Below the pieces are notes generated by a model. That model worked only from the letters and a program-made list of their open reading frames with translations, did no database searches and was not told the origin of the DNA. From the NCBI RefSeq assembly GCF_002117935.1, contig NZ_BDJE01000017.1:1-64000 (forward strand): a DNA stretch of 64,000 nt, read 5' to 3'. This DNA is from Nocardioides sp. PD653-B2. GTDB taxonomy: Bacteria; Actinomycetota; Actinomycetes; Propionibacteriales; Nocardioidaceae. Made by a program: the position numbers and the translations under genes. Numbering within the stretch: the stretch's first letter is position 1; the number at the start of each line of letters is the position of its first letter. Below are positions 26,089 through 35,600 of the stretch, in pieces.

Positions 26089-27880
26089 CGCCAGGTCGTG
26101 CCGCGTTCGATCTCGCCTCGGCGAGGTCGAACGCGGCACGCACCAGCGCCAGGTGGCTGAACGCCTGCGGGAAGTTGCCGACCATCCGGTCGTTGCCGAC
26201 GTCGTACTCCTCGGAGAGCAGGCCGACGTCGTTGGTCAGTCCGCAGAGCCGGTCGAACAGCGTGTGCGCGTCGTCGACCCGGCCGGCCAGGGCGTAGGCC
26301 GAGACGAGCCAGAACGAGCACGCCAGGAACGGGTGCTCGTCCCCGCCGAGGCCGTCGACCCCGCTCTGGGTGCGGTAGCGCAGCAGCAGGCCGTCGCGCA
26401 TCAGGTCCTGCTCCACGGCCTCGATGGTGCCGAGCATCCGCGGGTCGTCGCCGGCGATGAAGCCGGTCTCGGAGAGCACCAGCAGCGAGGCGTCGACCTC
26501 GGTGGTCTCGTAGTGCTGGACGAACGTGTTGCGCGACGGGTCGAAGCCGCGCTCGAGCACCTCGGCGTGCACGGTGTCGCGCAGGTCGCGCCACCGGTCG
26601 ACGGGTCCCTCGACGCCGAACTCCTCGACCGCCCGGACGGCGCGGTCGAACGCCGCCCACACCATCACCTGGGAGTGGGTGAACCGGCGCTGGGGGCCGC
26701 GGATCTCCCAGAGCCCGTGGTCGGGCTGCTGCCAGGTCTTCGCCAGGTTGTCGACCAGCGAGCGCTGGAGCGCCCAGGCGTTCGCGTCCGCCGCGCCGGC
26801 GACCTCACGGGTCTGCTCGAGCGCGATCATCACCTCGCCCACCACGTCGAGCTGGCGCTGGAGGGCCGCCCCGTTGCCGATCCGCACCGGACGCGAGTCG
26901 GCGTAACCGGGCAGGTGGTCCAGGGTGAGCTCGGTCAGCCGCCGGCTGCCGTCGGTGGCGTAGACGATCTGCAGGTCCTGCGGGTCGCCGGCGACCGCCC
27001 GGAGCAGCCAGCCCCGCCACAGCTCGGCCTCCTCGGTGTAGCCGGCCTGGATCAACGCCCCGATCGTCAGCGCCGCATCGCGCAGCCAGCAGAAGCGGTA
27101 GTCCCAGTTGCGCTCGCCGCCCGGGTCCTCCGGCAGCGAGGTGGTCGGTGCCGCGACGATGCCGCCCGTGTGGGCATCGGTGAGCATCCGCAGCGTGAGC
27201 AGGGACCGTCGTACGACGTCGGGCTGGGGCATGTCGTCGCGGCACTGGCCGGCCCAGTCCTCGTCGTCGGTGATCGACGCGTCGATCTTCTCGTCGTGGT
27301 CGCCGAGGTCGCCGATCGCGAGGTGCGACGGCATCCAGGTCGTCGAGAACGTGAGGACTTCGCCCTCCGCCACGTCGAACTCGTCGCTGTGCCGGTGGTC
27401 GGTGGCACGGGGGAGCCGCGGGCCGCGCAGGATCAGGCGGTCGGGTCCGCCGATGGCCACGATCACGGCTTCGCCGCCGACGGTCTCGCGCCGCACCCAC
27501 GGCGTGACCGCGCCGTAGTCGAGCCGCACCATCCACACGTGCAGCATCCGCACGGTCCCGCTGATGCCGCGCAGCTTGCGCACCACGTCGGAGCGGTCGT
27601 CGTTGCGCGGCATCACGTCGGTCAGGGTGACGACGCCGGTGGCGGTGGTGAACGTGGTCTCGAGCGCCGAGGACACGCCGACGTAGCGGCGGGTCACGGT
27701 GTAGTCGTCGGCCGGGCACAGCTGCCAGTGCCCGTGGTCGTCGGTGCCGAGCAGTCCCGCGAAGCACGCCGCGGAGCCGAAGCCCGGGAGGCAGAGCCAG
27801 TCGATGGAGCCGTTGGTGCCGACCAGGGCGCCGGTCTGCCGGTCGCCGATCAGCGCGTAGTCCTCGATGGGCAGGGCCAT
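26075..27880 (-). CDS. Glycoside hydrolase family 15 protein (trehalase/glucoamylase-like)
   Basis: The 601-aa cytoplasmic protein starts with the family N-terminus PIEDYALIGDRQTGALVGTN. An N-terminal beta-sandwich (about 1-215) is followed by an (alpha/alpha)6 barrel containing ERNWDYRFCWLRDAALTIGA (first catalytic-acid region) and GLLSEEYDVGNDRMVGNFPQ (second Glu). Actinobacterial members of this branch often hydrolyse trehalose, but glucoamylase-like activity on alpha-glucans is the alternative. TAGCCT ends 6 nt before the ATG (leaderless). The gene is divergent from cinA and convergent with the nuclease gene, and its last codons form a long palindrome. Confidence 0.9.
   Translation of the reverse strand: MALPIEDYALIGDRQTGALVGTNGSIDWLCLPGFGSAACFAGLLGTDDHGHWQLCPADDYTVTRRYVGVSSALETTFTTATGVVTLTDVMPRNDDRSDVVRKLRGISGTVRMLHVWMVRLDYGAVTPWVRRETVGGEAVIVAIGGPDRLILRGPRLPRATDHRHSDEFDVAEGEVLTFSTTWMPSHLAIGDLGDHDEKIDASITDDEDWAGQCRDDMPQPDVVRRSLLTLRMLTDAHTGGIVAAPTTSLPEDPGGERNWDYRFCWLRDAALTIGALIQAGYTEEAELWRGWLLRAVAGDPQDLQIVYATDGSRRLTELTLDHLPGYADSRPVRIGNGAALQRQLDVVGEVMIALEQTREVAGAADANAWALQRSLVDNLAKTWQQPDHGLWEIRGPQRRFTHSQVMVWAAFDRAVRAVEEFGVEGPVDRWRDLRDTVHAEVLERGFDPSRNTFVQHYETTEVDASLLVLSETGFIAGDDPRMLGTIEAVEQDLMRDGLLLRYRTQSGVDGLGGDEHPFLACSFWLVSAYALAGRVDDAHTLFDRLCGLTNDVGLLSEEYDVGNDRMVGNFPQAFSHLALVRAAFDLAEARSNAARPGARTA
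26098..26139. terminator. Near-perfect palindrome inside the 3' end of the GH15 gene
   Basis: GTGCCGCGTTCGA (26098-26110) is the exact reverse complement of TCGAACGCGGCAC (26127-26139). Inside, CTCGCC (26112-26117) pairs with GGCGAG (26120-26125). It sits 10 bp after the ExeM stop, so it is well placed to terminate that transcript, yet it also encodes the GH15 C-terminus (AFDLAEARSNAA). Confidence 0.7.
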
Positions 27881-27886
27881 GCCGCG

Positions 27887-27914
27887 AGGCTACTGGTCGG
27901 TGGGTGGCTATCTT
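27887..27914. promoter_or_regulatory. Divergent leaderless -10 elements for GH15 (-) and cinA (+)
   Basis: Minus-strand TAGCCT (27892-27887) ends 6 nt before the GH15 ATG. Plus-strand TATCTT (27909-27914) ends 7 nt before the cinA GTG at 27922. The whole intergenic gap is 41 bp. Confidence 0.65.
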
Positions 27915-27921
27915 GGGCCCC

Positions 27922-28410
27922 GTGACCGATCTGCTCGTCCGAGTGCACCTTCTCCTGCGAGCCGCAGGCAGCACGATCGCGACCGCCGAGTCGCTGACCG
28001 GTGGCCGGCTGGCGGTTGCGCTGACCGACGTGCCCGGGGGCTCGGAGTCGTACCTCGGGGGCGTCGTCGCCTACGCGACCGAGCTGAAGCAGTCGTTCCT
28101 CGGCGTCGACGAGGAGCTGGTCGAGCAGCACGGCGTCGTATCTCCCGAGTGCGCGAAGGCGATGGCCTCGGGCGTGCGCGCGGTGACGGGGGCGACGTAC
28201 GGCCTGGCGACGACCGGCGTCGCCGGCCCGGGGGAGCAGGAGGGCAAGCCACCCGGCACGGTGTTCGTCGGCATCGCCGGCCCCGGGATCCTGGAAGCGG
28301 TCGCGCTCGAGCTGACGGGCACGCGCGGCCAGATCCAGGAACGGACCACCCGCGAGGCTTTCCAGGCTCTCGAGGCGGTCCTCCGACGGGAAGAAACCCC
28401 GCTCGGGTAG
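27922..28410 (+). CDS. cinA: CinA C-terminal domain protein, nicotinamide-nucleotide amidase
   Basis: The 162-aa single-domain protein corresponds to the CinA C-terminal/PncC amidase that converts NMN to NaMN and ammonia in NAD recycling. The active-site Ser lies in [19 protein letters not shown]. Other conserved stretches are [32 protein letters not shown] and [20 protein letters not shown]. The N-terminal MoCF-like domain of full CinA is absent, which is normal for this stand-alone form. GTG start follows from the leaderless TATCTT. clgR lies 34 bp downstream. Confidence 0.92.
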   Translation: MTDLLVRVHLLLRAAGSTIATAESLTGGRLAVALTDVPGGSESYLGGVVAYATELKQSFLGVDEELVEQHGVVSPECAKAMASGVRAVTGATYGLATTGVAGPGEQEGKPPGTVFVGIAGPGILEAVALELTGTRGQIQERTTREAFQALEAVLRREETPLG

Positions 28411-28444
28411 CGTTGGCCAGACATACCTCGAAAGGGAGACGCGC

Positions 28445-28747
28445 ATGGTGCTGTTTCGTCGGCTGCTCGGCGACGTGCTCCGCGACCAGCGGATGCAACG
28501 CGGCATGACCCTGCGCGAGGTGTCCGCCGAGGCCCGGGTCAGCCTGGGCTACATCTCGGAGATCGAGCGCGGCCAGAAGGAAGCGTCCTCCGAGCTGCTC
28601 GCCTCGCTGTGCTCCGCGCTCGACGTCCTGCTGTCCGACGTGCTGCGTGACGTCTCCGACGCGGTCGCCCTCGAAGAGGCCGCTGCCGGCCTGACCCCGA
28701 TCTCGGTCCGTCGCGGTGCGGGCGCGGTCGTCGCCTCGGCCGCGTAG
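28445..28747 (+). CDS. clgR: ClgR-like XRE family transcriptional regulator
   Basis: A 100-aa DNA-binding protein with one XRE-type helix-turn-helix (about residues 8-66: [40 protein letters not shown]). In actinobacteria ClgR sits next to cinA/pgsA and activates clp protease and other proteostasis genes; it is itself a Clp substrate, and a C-terminal Ala-rich end such as VVASAA here is consistent with degradation signalling. AAAGGGAG is about 7 nt before the ATG. Identification rests on the HTH sequence and the gene neighbourhood. Confidence 0.85.
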   Translation: MVLFRRLLGDVLRDQRMQRGMTLREVSAEARVSLGYISEIERGQKEASSELLASLCSALDVLLSDVLRDVSDAVALEEAAAGLTPISVRRGAGAVVASAA

Positions 28748-28787
28748 CGCGGCGTAACCGGATGGTCCCGGCCCTCGTTGGGCGGCC

Positions 28788-31700
28788 ATGAACCGTCGCC
28801 TGGTGGGCCTGCTCGGCCTCGTCGTCGTCCTGGCGCTCGGCGTCGGGCTCCTTCCTGCCGTCCTCGCCGCGCCGTCCTCGGCGGCTCTCCCCACGTTCAG
28901 CCGGCTCAGCGGCTTCACGCTCGACCACGACCGGGCCCGCATCGTCCCCGATGACTACACGGCGTACCGGCTCGACGTCGACCGCATCGCCGACCAGCTC
29001 CGCGCCCCGTCAGCAGTGGTCGCGGTCCCCGACCCCGACGGCGGCTCGCAGCGGTTCGCAGTCGAACCGACCGAGGTCATGGCACCCGGCCTCGCCGCCG
29101 CGCACCCCGAGATCCGCACCTATGCCGGTCGGGGTGTCGACGACCCGACCCGCACGATCCGTCTCGACGTGACCCCCATGGGCTTCCACGCCTCCGTGCG
29201 GGGCCCGGGCGGTGCGCGTGCCTGGTACGTCGACCCGGCGTACGACGAGCGCGGCACCGTCGTGCACCTCAGCTACTTCGGCGCCGCCGTCCCCGCAGCG
29301 GCCGACGCCTTCGTCGAGCGCGACCTCGCCGACACCGCGGCGGCCCTCGCGGCCGCACCGACGGCCCGGGCGCCTGGTGCGCCGGTGGAGCTGCGCACCT
29401 ACCGGCTCGCGTTCCTCACAGACCCGTCGTACGCCGCGTACTTCGGCTCGGCCAACGTCCTGAGCGAGAAGGTCACCCTGATCAACCGGGTGGACCAGGT
29501 CTACAACGACGACCTCGCGATCCGGCTCGTCCTCATCGACGGCACCGACGCGCTCAACCTCGACACCGCCGCGAAGGCGACCGGCGTCGACGGGCCCTGC
29601 GGGGCGAGCGCGTGCTTCTCGGCCTCCCAGCTCGAGACCTGCAGCAGCGCGACCCTCGCGCGCAACGGATGGGTGCTCGGCCAGCTCGTCGGCGCCGACT
29701 CCTTCGACCTCGGCCACCTCGGCCTGGGAGTCAGCGGCGGCGGGATCGCTGGCCTCGGCGTCGTCGGCGGCGCGGACAAGTCCAGCGGCTGCACCGGCGT
29801 GCCGACGCCCGAGGGCGACTACTACGCCGTCGACTACGTGGCCCACGAGATGGGCCACCAGTTCGGCGGCAACCACACCTTCAACGGGACCCAGGTCAAC
29901 TGCTCGCTGACCAACCGCAACGGCGCGACGTCGGTCGAGCCCGGGTCCGGCTCGTCGGTCATGGCGTACGCCGGCATCTGCGGCCAGGACGACCTCCAGC
30001 CGCACTCCGACCCGTACTTCTCGCAGCGCAGCATCGACGAGATCACCGACACGACCGCGACCGACCCCCGCGCACTCAACGAGATCCAGACGGTCACGTT
30101 GCGCGGCTTCGACACCGACGGCGACACGGTGACCCTGACCTTCCCCGGTCACGACCCGGTGACCCTGACCCGGGGCAGCACCGACTACACCGTCGTCGGC
30201 GTCACCGCCGCGATCCGCAGGCTGACCGGGTTCACCCCACGGGTGCAGCGCTACGACGGCGGCGCGACGCTGACCGACGACGGCTTCCAGCTGACCTTCA
30301 ACGCCGCCAGCGGCGCCGGCGGCCAGGACGTGCCGCGCCTGGGCGTCGGGGCCACGACCGGCGGGGTGTCCGCGTTCGTCGGCGTCCAGGTGCAGGGCGG
30401 CCCGGAGGGCAACGGGGGCACGGTCTCGGCCACTGCCAACCATGCGCCGACGGTGACCGCGCCGGCCGACAAGACCCTGCCGATCCGGACGCCGTTCACG
30501 CTCAGCGGCTCCGGGACGGACGCCGACGGCGACGCGCTGACCTACCTGTGGGAGCAGAACGACGAGGGCAGCGTGCTGCCCACCGGTGGCACCGCCCTGG
30601 TGAGCAACACCAAGACCGACGGGCCGCTCTTCCGGGTCTTCGGGATCGCCGCCACAGTCTCGTCCGCGGAGTCCCACCAGTCGCCCTCGCCGGGCGAGAA
30701 CCTCGCCGACGGCAGCACGGCGCGGACCTTCCCCGACCTGACCCAGGTCCTGGCCGGCAACACCAACGCCCAGACCGGCAGCTGCCCCGCGGCACCCGCC
30801 GACACCGACGCCGACATGCCGGCCGCGGTCGTCGACTGCTACTCGGAGTTCCTGCCGACCGCCGACTACGCCGGCCCGATGCACTTCCGGCTCACCGCCC
30901 GCGACGGCTACGCGGCGGGCGGCGGCACGTCGTACGACGACGTCGTGCTCACCCTCGACAGCTCCGCCGGACCGTTCCTCGTGACCTCCCGGCGCACGGC
31001 GGCGCAGCCCGCCGTCGGCGGTGGCCCGGAGGCCGTGACCTGGGAGGTCAACGGCACCGACGCCGCGGGCCTCGCGCCGACCGTGCGGATCAGCCTCTCG
31101 ACCGACGGCGGGCTGACCTACCCGTCGGTCCTCGCCGCGTCGACGCCCAACGACGGCAGCGCAGAGGTCACCCTCCCGGCCGTCGACACCGCGCACGCCC
31201 GGATCAAGGTGGAGGCCGTCGGCAACTACTTCTTCGACGTCAACGACGCCGACTTCGCGATCGCCACCGACGACCCGCCGGCACCCGACACCCAGGCTCC
31301 GGACACCGCGATCACGCGAGCACCGCAGGCGTTCACGCTCGGCCGCGCGGTCCTGCGCTACGACGCCACCGAGGCGGGCTCGACCTTCGAGTGCACCCTC
31401 GACGGCGCGGCGCGTGCCTGCGGGTCCGACGGGCTGGTGCTCACCGGGGTCACCCCGGGCACCCATGTCTTCACGGTCGCTGCCCGCGACGGGGCCGGCA
31501 ACCTCGACACCACCCCGGCGACGACCCGGTTCGCTGCGCCGTACCCCGCCACCACGCTCAAGGCGTCGCGGGGTGACTGGAAGCGCGGCGACGGGTTCGT
31601 CAAGGCCGCGTCACGCGGCGCGACGCTGACCCGCGGGGCCGTCGACGTCTCGAAGCTCGCGCTCGTCGTCGGCACCGGTCGCGGGTTCGGCCGGGTCGCG

Positions 31701-31865
31701 GTCTCCCTCGACGGCAAGCGGCTGCGCACCTTCTCGCTGGCCGGCGAGCGTCGCACCCGGGTGCTGCTGCCCGTCATCACGCTGGCGAGCCCGACCAGCG
31801 GCAGGCTGAGGATCACCACCCTCGACGGCAAGCCCGTCCGCATCGAGCGCGTCGGGCTCCTCTGA
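28788..31865 (+). CDS. Large secreted zinc metalloprotease (reprolysin-like, M12 clan)
   Basis: The 1025-aa exported protein has a signal peptide (hydrophobic LVGLLGLVVVLALGVGLLPA; cleavage near residue 33). A prodomain-like region comes first, then the catalytic domain (about 195-420) with the metzincin zinc motif HEMGHQFGGNHTF at about 353-365 and a downstream SVMAYAGICGQDD Met-turn. After it come a beta-sandwich module (about 430-545), a PKD/Ig-type region (HAPTVTAPADKTLPIRTPFT), another beta domain and a C-terminal Ig-like repeat (AITRAPQAFTLGRAVLRYDA). The natural substrate is unknown; extracellular protein degradation is the general expectation. A strong hairpin follows the stop. Confidence 0.9.
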   Translation: MNRRLVGLLGLVVVLALGVGLLPAVLAAPSSAALPTFSRLSGFTLDHDRARIVPDDYTAYRLDVDRIADQLRAPSAVVAVPDPDGGSQRFAVEPTEVMAPGLAAAHPEIRTYAGRGVDDPTRTIRLDVTPMGFHASVRGPGGARAWYVDPAYDERGTVVHLSYFGAAVPAAADAFVERDLADTAAALAAAPTARAPGAPVELRTYRLAFLTDPSYAAYFGSANVLSEKVTLINRVDQVYNDDLAIRLVLIDGTDALNLDTAAKATGVDGPCGASACFSASQLETCSSATLARNGWVLGQLVGADSFDLGHLGLGVSGGGIAGLGVVGGADKSSGCTGVPTPEGDYYAVDYVAHEMGHQFGGNHTFNGTQVNCSLTNRNGATSVEPGSGSSVMAYAGICGQDDLQPHSDPYFSQRSIDEITDTTATDPRALNEIQTVTLRGFDTDGDTVTLTFPGHDPVTLTRGSTDYTVVGVTAAIRRLTGFTPRVQRYDGGATLTDDGFQLTFNAASGAGGQDVPRLGVGATTGGVSAFVGVQVQGGPEGNGGTVSATANHAPTVTAPADKTLPIRTPFTLSGSGTDADGDALTYLWEQNDEGSVLPTGGTALVSNTKTDGPLFRVFGIAATVSSAESHQSPSPGENLADGSTARTFPDLTQVLAGNTNAQTGSCPAAPADTDADMPAAVVDCYSEFLPTADYAGPMHFRLTARDGYAAGGGTSYDDVVLTLDSSAGPFLVTSRRTAAQPAVGGGPEAVTWEVNGTDAAGLAPTVRISLSTDGGLTYPSVLAASTPNDGSAEVTLPAVDTAHARIKVEAVGNYFFDVNDADFAIATDDPPAPDTQAPDTAITRAPQAFTLGRAVLRYDATEAGSTFECTLDGAARACGSDGLVLTGVTPGTHVFTVAARDGAGNLDTTPATTRFAAPYPATTLKASRGDWKRGDGFVKAASRGATLTRGAVDVSKLALVVGTGRGFGRVAVSLDGKRLRTFSLAGERRTRVLLPVITLASPTSGRLRITTLDGKPVRIERVGLL

Positions 31866-31887
31866 CCCCCTCCCGTCAACGAGGGGG
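31866..31887. terminator. Bidirectional terminator hairpin between protease and nei2
   Basis: CCCCCTC (31866-31872) and GAGGGGG (31881-31887) form a 7-bp stem with an 8-nt loop. The loop contains the stop codon of the convergent glycosylase gene, so the hairpin can end transcripts from both sides. Confidence 0.7.
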
Positions 31888-32667
31888 CTGGCAGGACGGG
31901 CACCAGTACGCCACGCGCTCGACGCCCGGGCGGCCGAGCTCGGCGCGCTCGATGGGGGTGCCGCAGCGGCGACAGCGCTCGCCGGGGCGGCCGTAGATCC
32001 AGAGGCTGCGGCCGCGGCGCTTGTCGCCGGTGGTGCAGATCTGGGGGAGGTGCCGGTTCTGGTCGAGCATCGACCGGGCCAGCCGGACCATGCGCAGCGG
32101 GTCCGTCACCGCGCCGACCGGCGTTCGTGGGTCGTAACCGATGAGGAAGCACAGCTCGGTGCGGTAGATCGTGCCGATGCCGGCGAGGTTGCGCTGGTCG
32201 AGGAGCGCCTCGCCCAGCGGCCGGTCGGGGTCGGCGGTGAGTCGCCGGACGGCCTCCTCGTCGTCCCAGTCGGGACCCAACAGGTCGGGGCCGAGGTGGC
32301 CGACCACGTCGACCTCGCGGTCGCGGGGCACCAGCTCGACGATGCCGAGCGTGAAGCCGACCGCGCTGCGCACGCCCACGTCGAGCACGACCCGCGCCAG
32401 GTGCGCCGGCTTGGTCCAACGCTCGCCCGGTCGGTAGACGCGCCAGGAGCCCTCCATCTTCAGGTGGGTGTGCAGGGTCCAGGGCTGTTCGTGGTCGATC
32501 CGGGTGAGCAGGTGCTTGCCGCGCGACACCGTCTCGACGACGGTGCCGCCCGACAGGTCGACGGTGGCGTGCTGCGGGACCCGGAAGTCGGTGCGCTCCA
32601 GCCGTTGACCGTCCAGGGCGCGCCGGAGCCGCTCGCCGGTGCGCCAGACGGCGTCGCCCTCAGGCAC
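31876..32667 (-). CDS. nei2: Fpg/Nei-family DNA glycosylase (endonuclease VIII-like, Nei2)
   Basis: The 263-aa base-excision repair glycosylase/AP lyase removes oxidised bases. The catalytic N-terminus (M)PEGDAVWRTGERLRRAL has the Pro-Glu pair, and the conserved lysine region is SRGKHLLTRIDH. The helix-two-turn-helix (QRNLAGIGTIYRTELCFL) and the C-terminal zinc finger (CRRCGTPIE ... WCPSCQ) are complete. The start is a GTG inside the last codons of lhr (8-bp overlap), so it is translated from the lhr transcript. The lhr-nei2 pairing is, to my knowledge, conserved in mycobacteria and relatives. Confidence 0.93.
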   Translation of the reverse strand: MPEGDAVWRTGERLRRALDGQRLERTDFRVPQHATVDLSGGTVVETVSRGKHLLTRIDHEQPWTLHTHLKMEGSWRVYRPGERWTKPAHLARVVLDVGVRSAVGFTLGIVELVPRDREVDVVGHLGPDLLGPDWDDEEAVRRLTADPDRPLGEALLDQRNLAGIGTIYRTELCFLIGYDPRTPVGAVTDPLRMVRLARSMLDQNRHLPQICTTGDKRRGRSLWIYGRPGERCRRCGTPIERAELGRPGVERVAYWCPSCQPPR

Positions 32668-35600
32668 CGGACGACCTCAGCCGCAGTCCCTTCGGGGTCG
32701 CCACGAAGCCGGCCGCCTGCAGGGCCAGGCGCAGCGGGGTCGACCCGGCGCCGAGCAGCTGCTCGCCGTCGGCCTTCTCGACGGTCAGCCGGCCGAGGGA
32801 GCCGCGTCGTACGGCGTCGCCGAGCGACGCCGCGGCCGGGGTGAGCAGGTCGGGGTCGTCGGTCCAGGTGAGCAGCGTGCGCCCGCCGCGCTCGACGTAG
32901 AGCGTGAGCACGCCGTCGACGAGGACGACGATCGCACCGGCCTTGCGGCCCGGTCGGTGGCCCGTGGTCTCGGGCCACGGAAGGGCGGCGCCGTACGGGT
33001 TCGCCGGGTCCGTCGCCGCCAACGCGACAGCGGTCGGCTTGGCGTCGGTGGGGAGCTCGGCGAAGGTGCGCAGCCGGTCGACCGAGCCGGCGGTGCCGAA
33101 CTGCGCCGCGCCGAGCCCCGCCACGAAGTAGCCGCGGCGGCAGCGGCCGGAGTCCTCGAAGGCCGAGAGCACCTTGTAGACCGCGGCGAAGCCGCCCGGC
33201 ACCCGTTCGCTCACCACCGTGCCGCGGATGACGACGCCGTGCCGGTCGAGCAGCCGCTCGGCGGTGGCGTGCGCGCGCCGGGTGGGGTCGGTGTCGAGGT
33301 CGGGCAGCAGGGCCCAGCGGCCGGCGGTCTCGGGCGGACCGGTGCGGCTGGGCCGGCCGGGCCGGCTCGTGGTCGTGCGTGGCGGTGGGCGCCGGCTGCG
33401 GTGGGCGGGCGTGCCACCGCGGGTGAGCGCGCGCAGCGGGGTGAGGGTGTCGTTGCTGACCCGGCCGGACCAGACGAGCTCCCAGAGTGCAGCGGACAGC
33501 GCAGCGTCGTCGGTGGAGCGCACCGCGTCGGACAGCTGGCGGAAGAACCACGCTCCGCCGGGCGAGAGCGCCTCGAGCACGGCCTGGTGGAGCTCGCTGT
33601 GTTCGAAGGGCTGATGGTCGGGAAGGGTGAGGGGCGCCTGGTCGGCGAGGTGCAGCGAGACCCAGCCGTCGGCGCCGGGCAGCGCGGCGTGGCCGGCCCA
33701 CACGACCTCGCCGGAGGCGGTGAGCTCGTCGAGGTAGGACGGCTCGTAGTCGCGCACCCGCGCTCCCAGCACCAGCGGCTCGAGGGCCGAGGCCGGGACC
33801 GCGCAGCCGGCGAGCTGGTCGACGACGCTGAGGACTCCGTCGACGCCGCGCAACCGGCCGCCGACGTGCTGCCACGCCGTGAGGAACCGGCCCAGGGTCT
33901 CGGGCTCGACCGGCTCGATCTCCTGACGCAGCCGGGCCAGTGAGCGCCGCCGCAGCCGGCGCAGCACCTCGGCGTCGCACCACTCGGTGCCGGAGCCGGC
34001 CGGGCGGAACTCGCCGTCAAGCACCCGGCCCTGCCCGGCCAGCCGCTGCAGGGTGTGGCGCACGACGGCGGCGCCCAGGCCGAGCCGGGCGGCTACGTCG
34101 TCGGTGGTGAAGGGCCCGTGGGTGCGGGCGTAACGGGCGACCAGGTCGGCGAGCGGGTCCTCGACCGGGTCGGTGAAGGCGTCGGGGGTGCCGGGCGGGA
34201 CGGGCACCCCGAGCCCGTCGCGGAGCCGGCCGATGTCCTCGACGACCGCCCAGCGCTCGGCGCCGGCCATGCGGACCTCGACGACCCGACGGGAGTCGGC
34301 GAGCGCCTTCAGCCAGCCGACGACATCGGAGCCGTCGACCGAGCGGGCGACGACCTCGTCGGTGCTCAGCGGTCCGATCAGCCGGATGAGGTCGACCAGG
34401 CCCTCGGCGTCGCGGGCCCGGCGGTCGGGGGCGAGCCGCTGGAGCTCGGCCTCGACCTCGGCCAGCACCTCGGGGTCGAGCAGCTCGCGCAGCTCGGCCC
34501 GGCCGAGCAGCTCGGCGAGCAGGCCCTGGTCGAGCGCCAGCGCGGCGGCGCGGCGCTCGGCGATGGGGGAGTCGCCCTCGTACATGAACTGCGCGACGTA
34601 GCCGAACAGCAGGCTGCGCGCGAACGGCGACGGGGAGTGCGTCGACACGTCGACGACCTGGACCTCGCGGCGCTCGACGCCGCGCATCAGGGTCACCAGG
34701 CTCGGCAGGTCGTAGACGTCCTGGAGGCACTCGCGCACGGCCTCGAGCACGATCGGGAACGACGGGTAGCGCGACGCGACCTCGAGCAGCGCCGCCGACC
34801 GCTGGCGTTGCTGCCACAGCGGGGAGCGGCGGCCGGGGTCGCGGCGGGGGAGCAGCAGCGCCCGGGCCGCACACTCGCGGAAGCGCGAGGCGAAGAGCGC
34901 CGAACCGCCGACCTCCTGGGTCACCAGGGCCTCGATCTCGTCGGGCTCGAACACGATGACGTCGCCGCCGGGCGGCTCGGCGTCGGTGTCGGGGATCCGG
35001 ATCACGATGCCGTCGTCGGAGGCCACGGCCTGTCCGTCGACGCCGTAGCGCTCGCGCAGCCGGGCGTTGATCGCGAGCGCCCACGGCGCGTGCACGGGGA
35101 CGCCGTACGGCGAGTGCACGACCAGCCGCCAGTCGCCGAGCTCGTCGCGGAACCGCTCGACGACCAGGGTCGTGTCGGTCGGCAGGAGGTTGGTGGCCTC
35201 GAGCTGCTCGTGGAGGTAGGTGACCAGGTTGCCGGCCGCCCACGCGTCGAGGCCGTCGGCGCGGGCGCGCTCCTCGGCCCGCTCGCGCGGCAGTGCGCCG
35301 AGCTCGCGGGTGAAGGCGCCGATCGCCGCACCCAGCTCGGCCGGGCGGCCCAGGGTGTCGCCCTTCCAGAACGGGAGCCGGCCGGGGATGCCGGGCGCCG
35401 GCGTCACCAGCACCCGGTCGTGGGTGATGTCCTCGATGCGCCAGCTCGTCGCGCCGAGCGCGAAGATGTCGCCGACCCGCGACTCGTAGACCATCTCCTC
35501 GTCGAGCTCGCCGACCCGCCTGCCCGGGCCCTCGCCGCCGACGAGGAACACCGCGAAGAGGCCCCGGTCGGGGATGGTGCCGCCGCTGGTGACCGCCAGC

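Noticed and set aside
28400..28444. CGCT-N5-AGCG dyad before clgR as a ClgR autoregulation site
   Set aside because: Only four paired bases per arm and spacing that does not fit the ClgR consensus I know.
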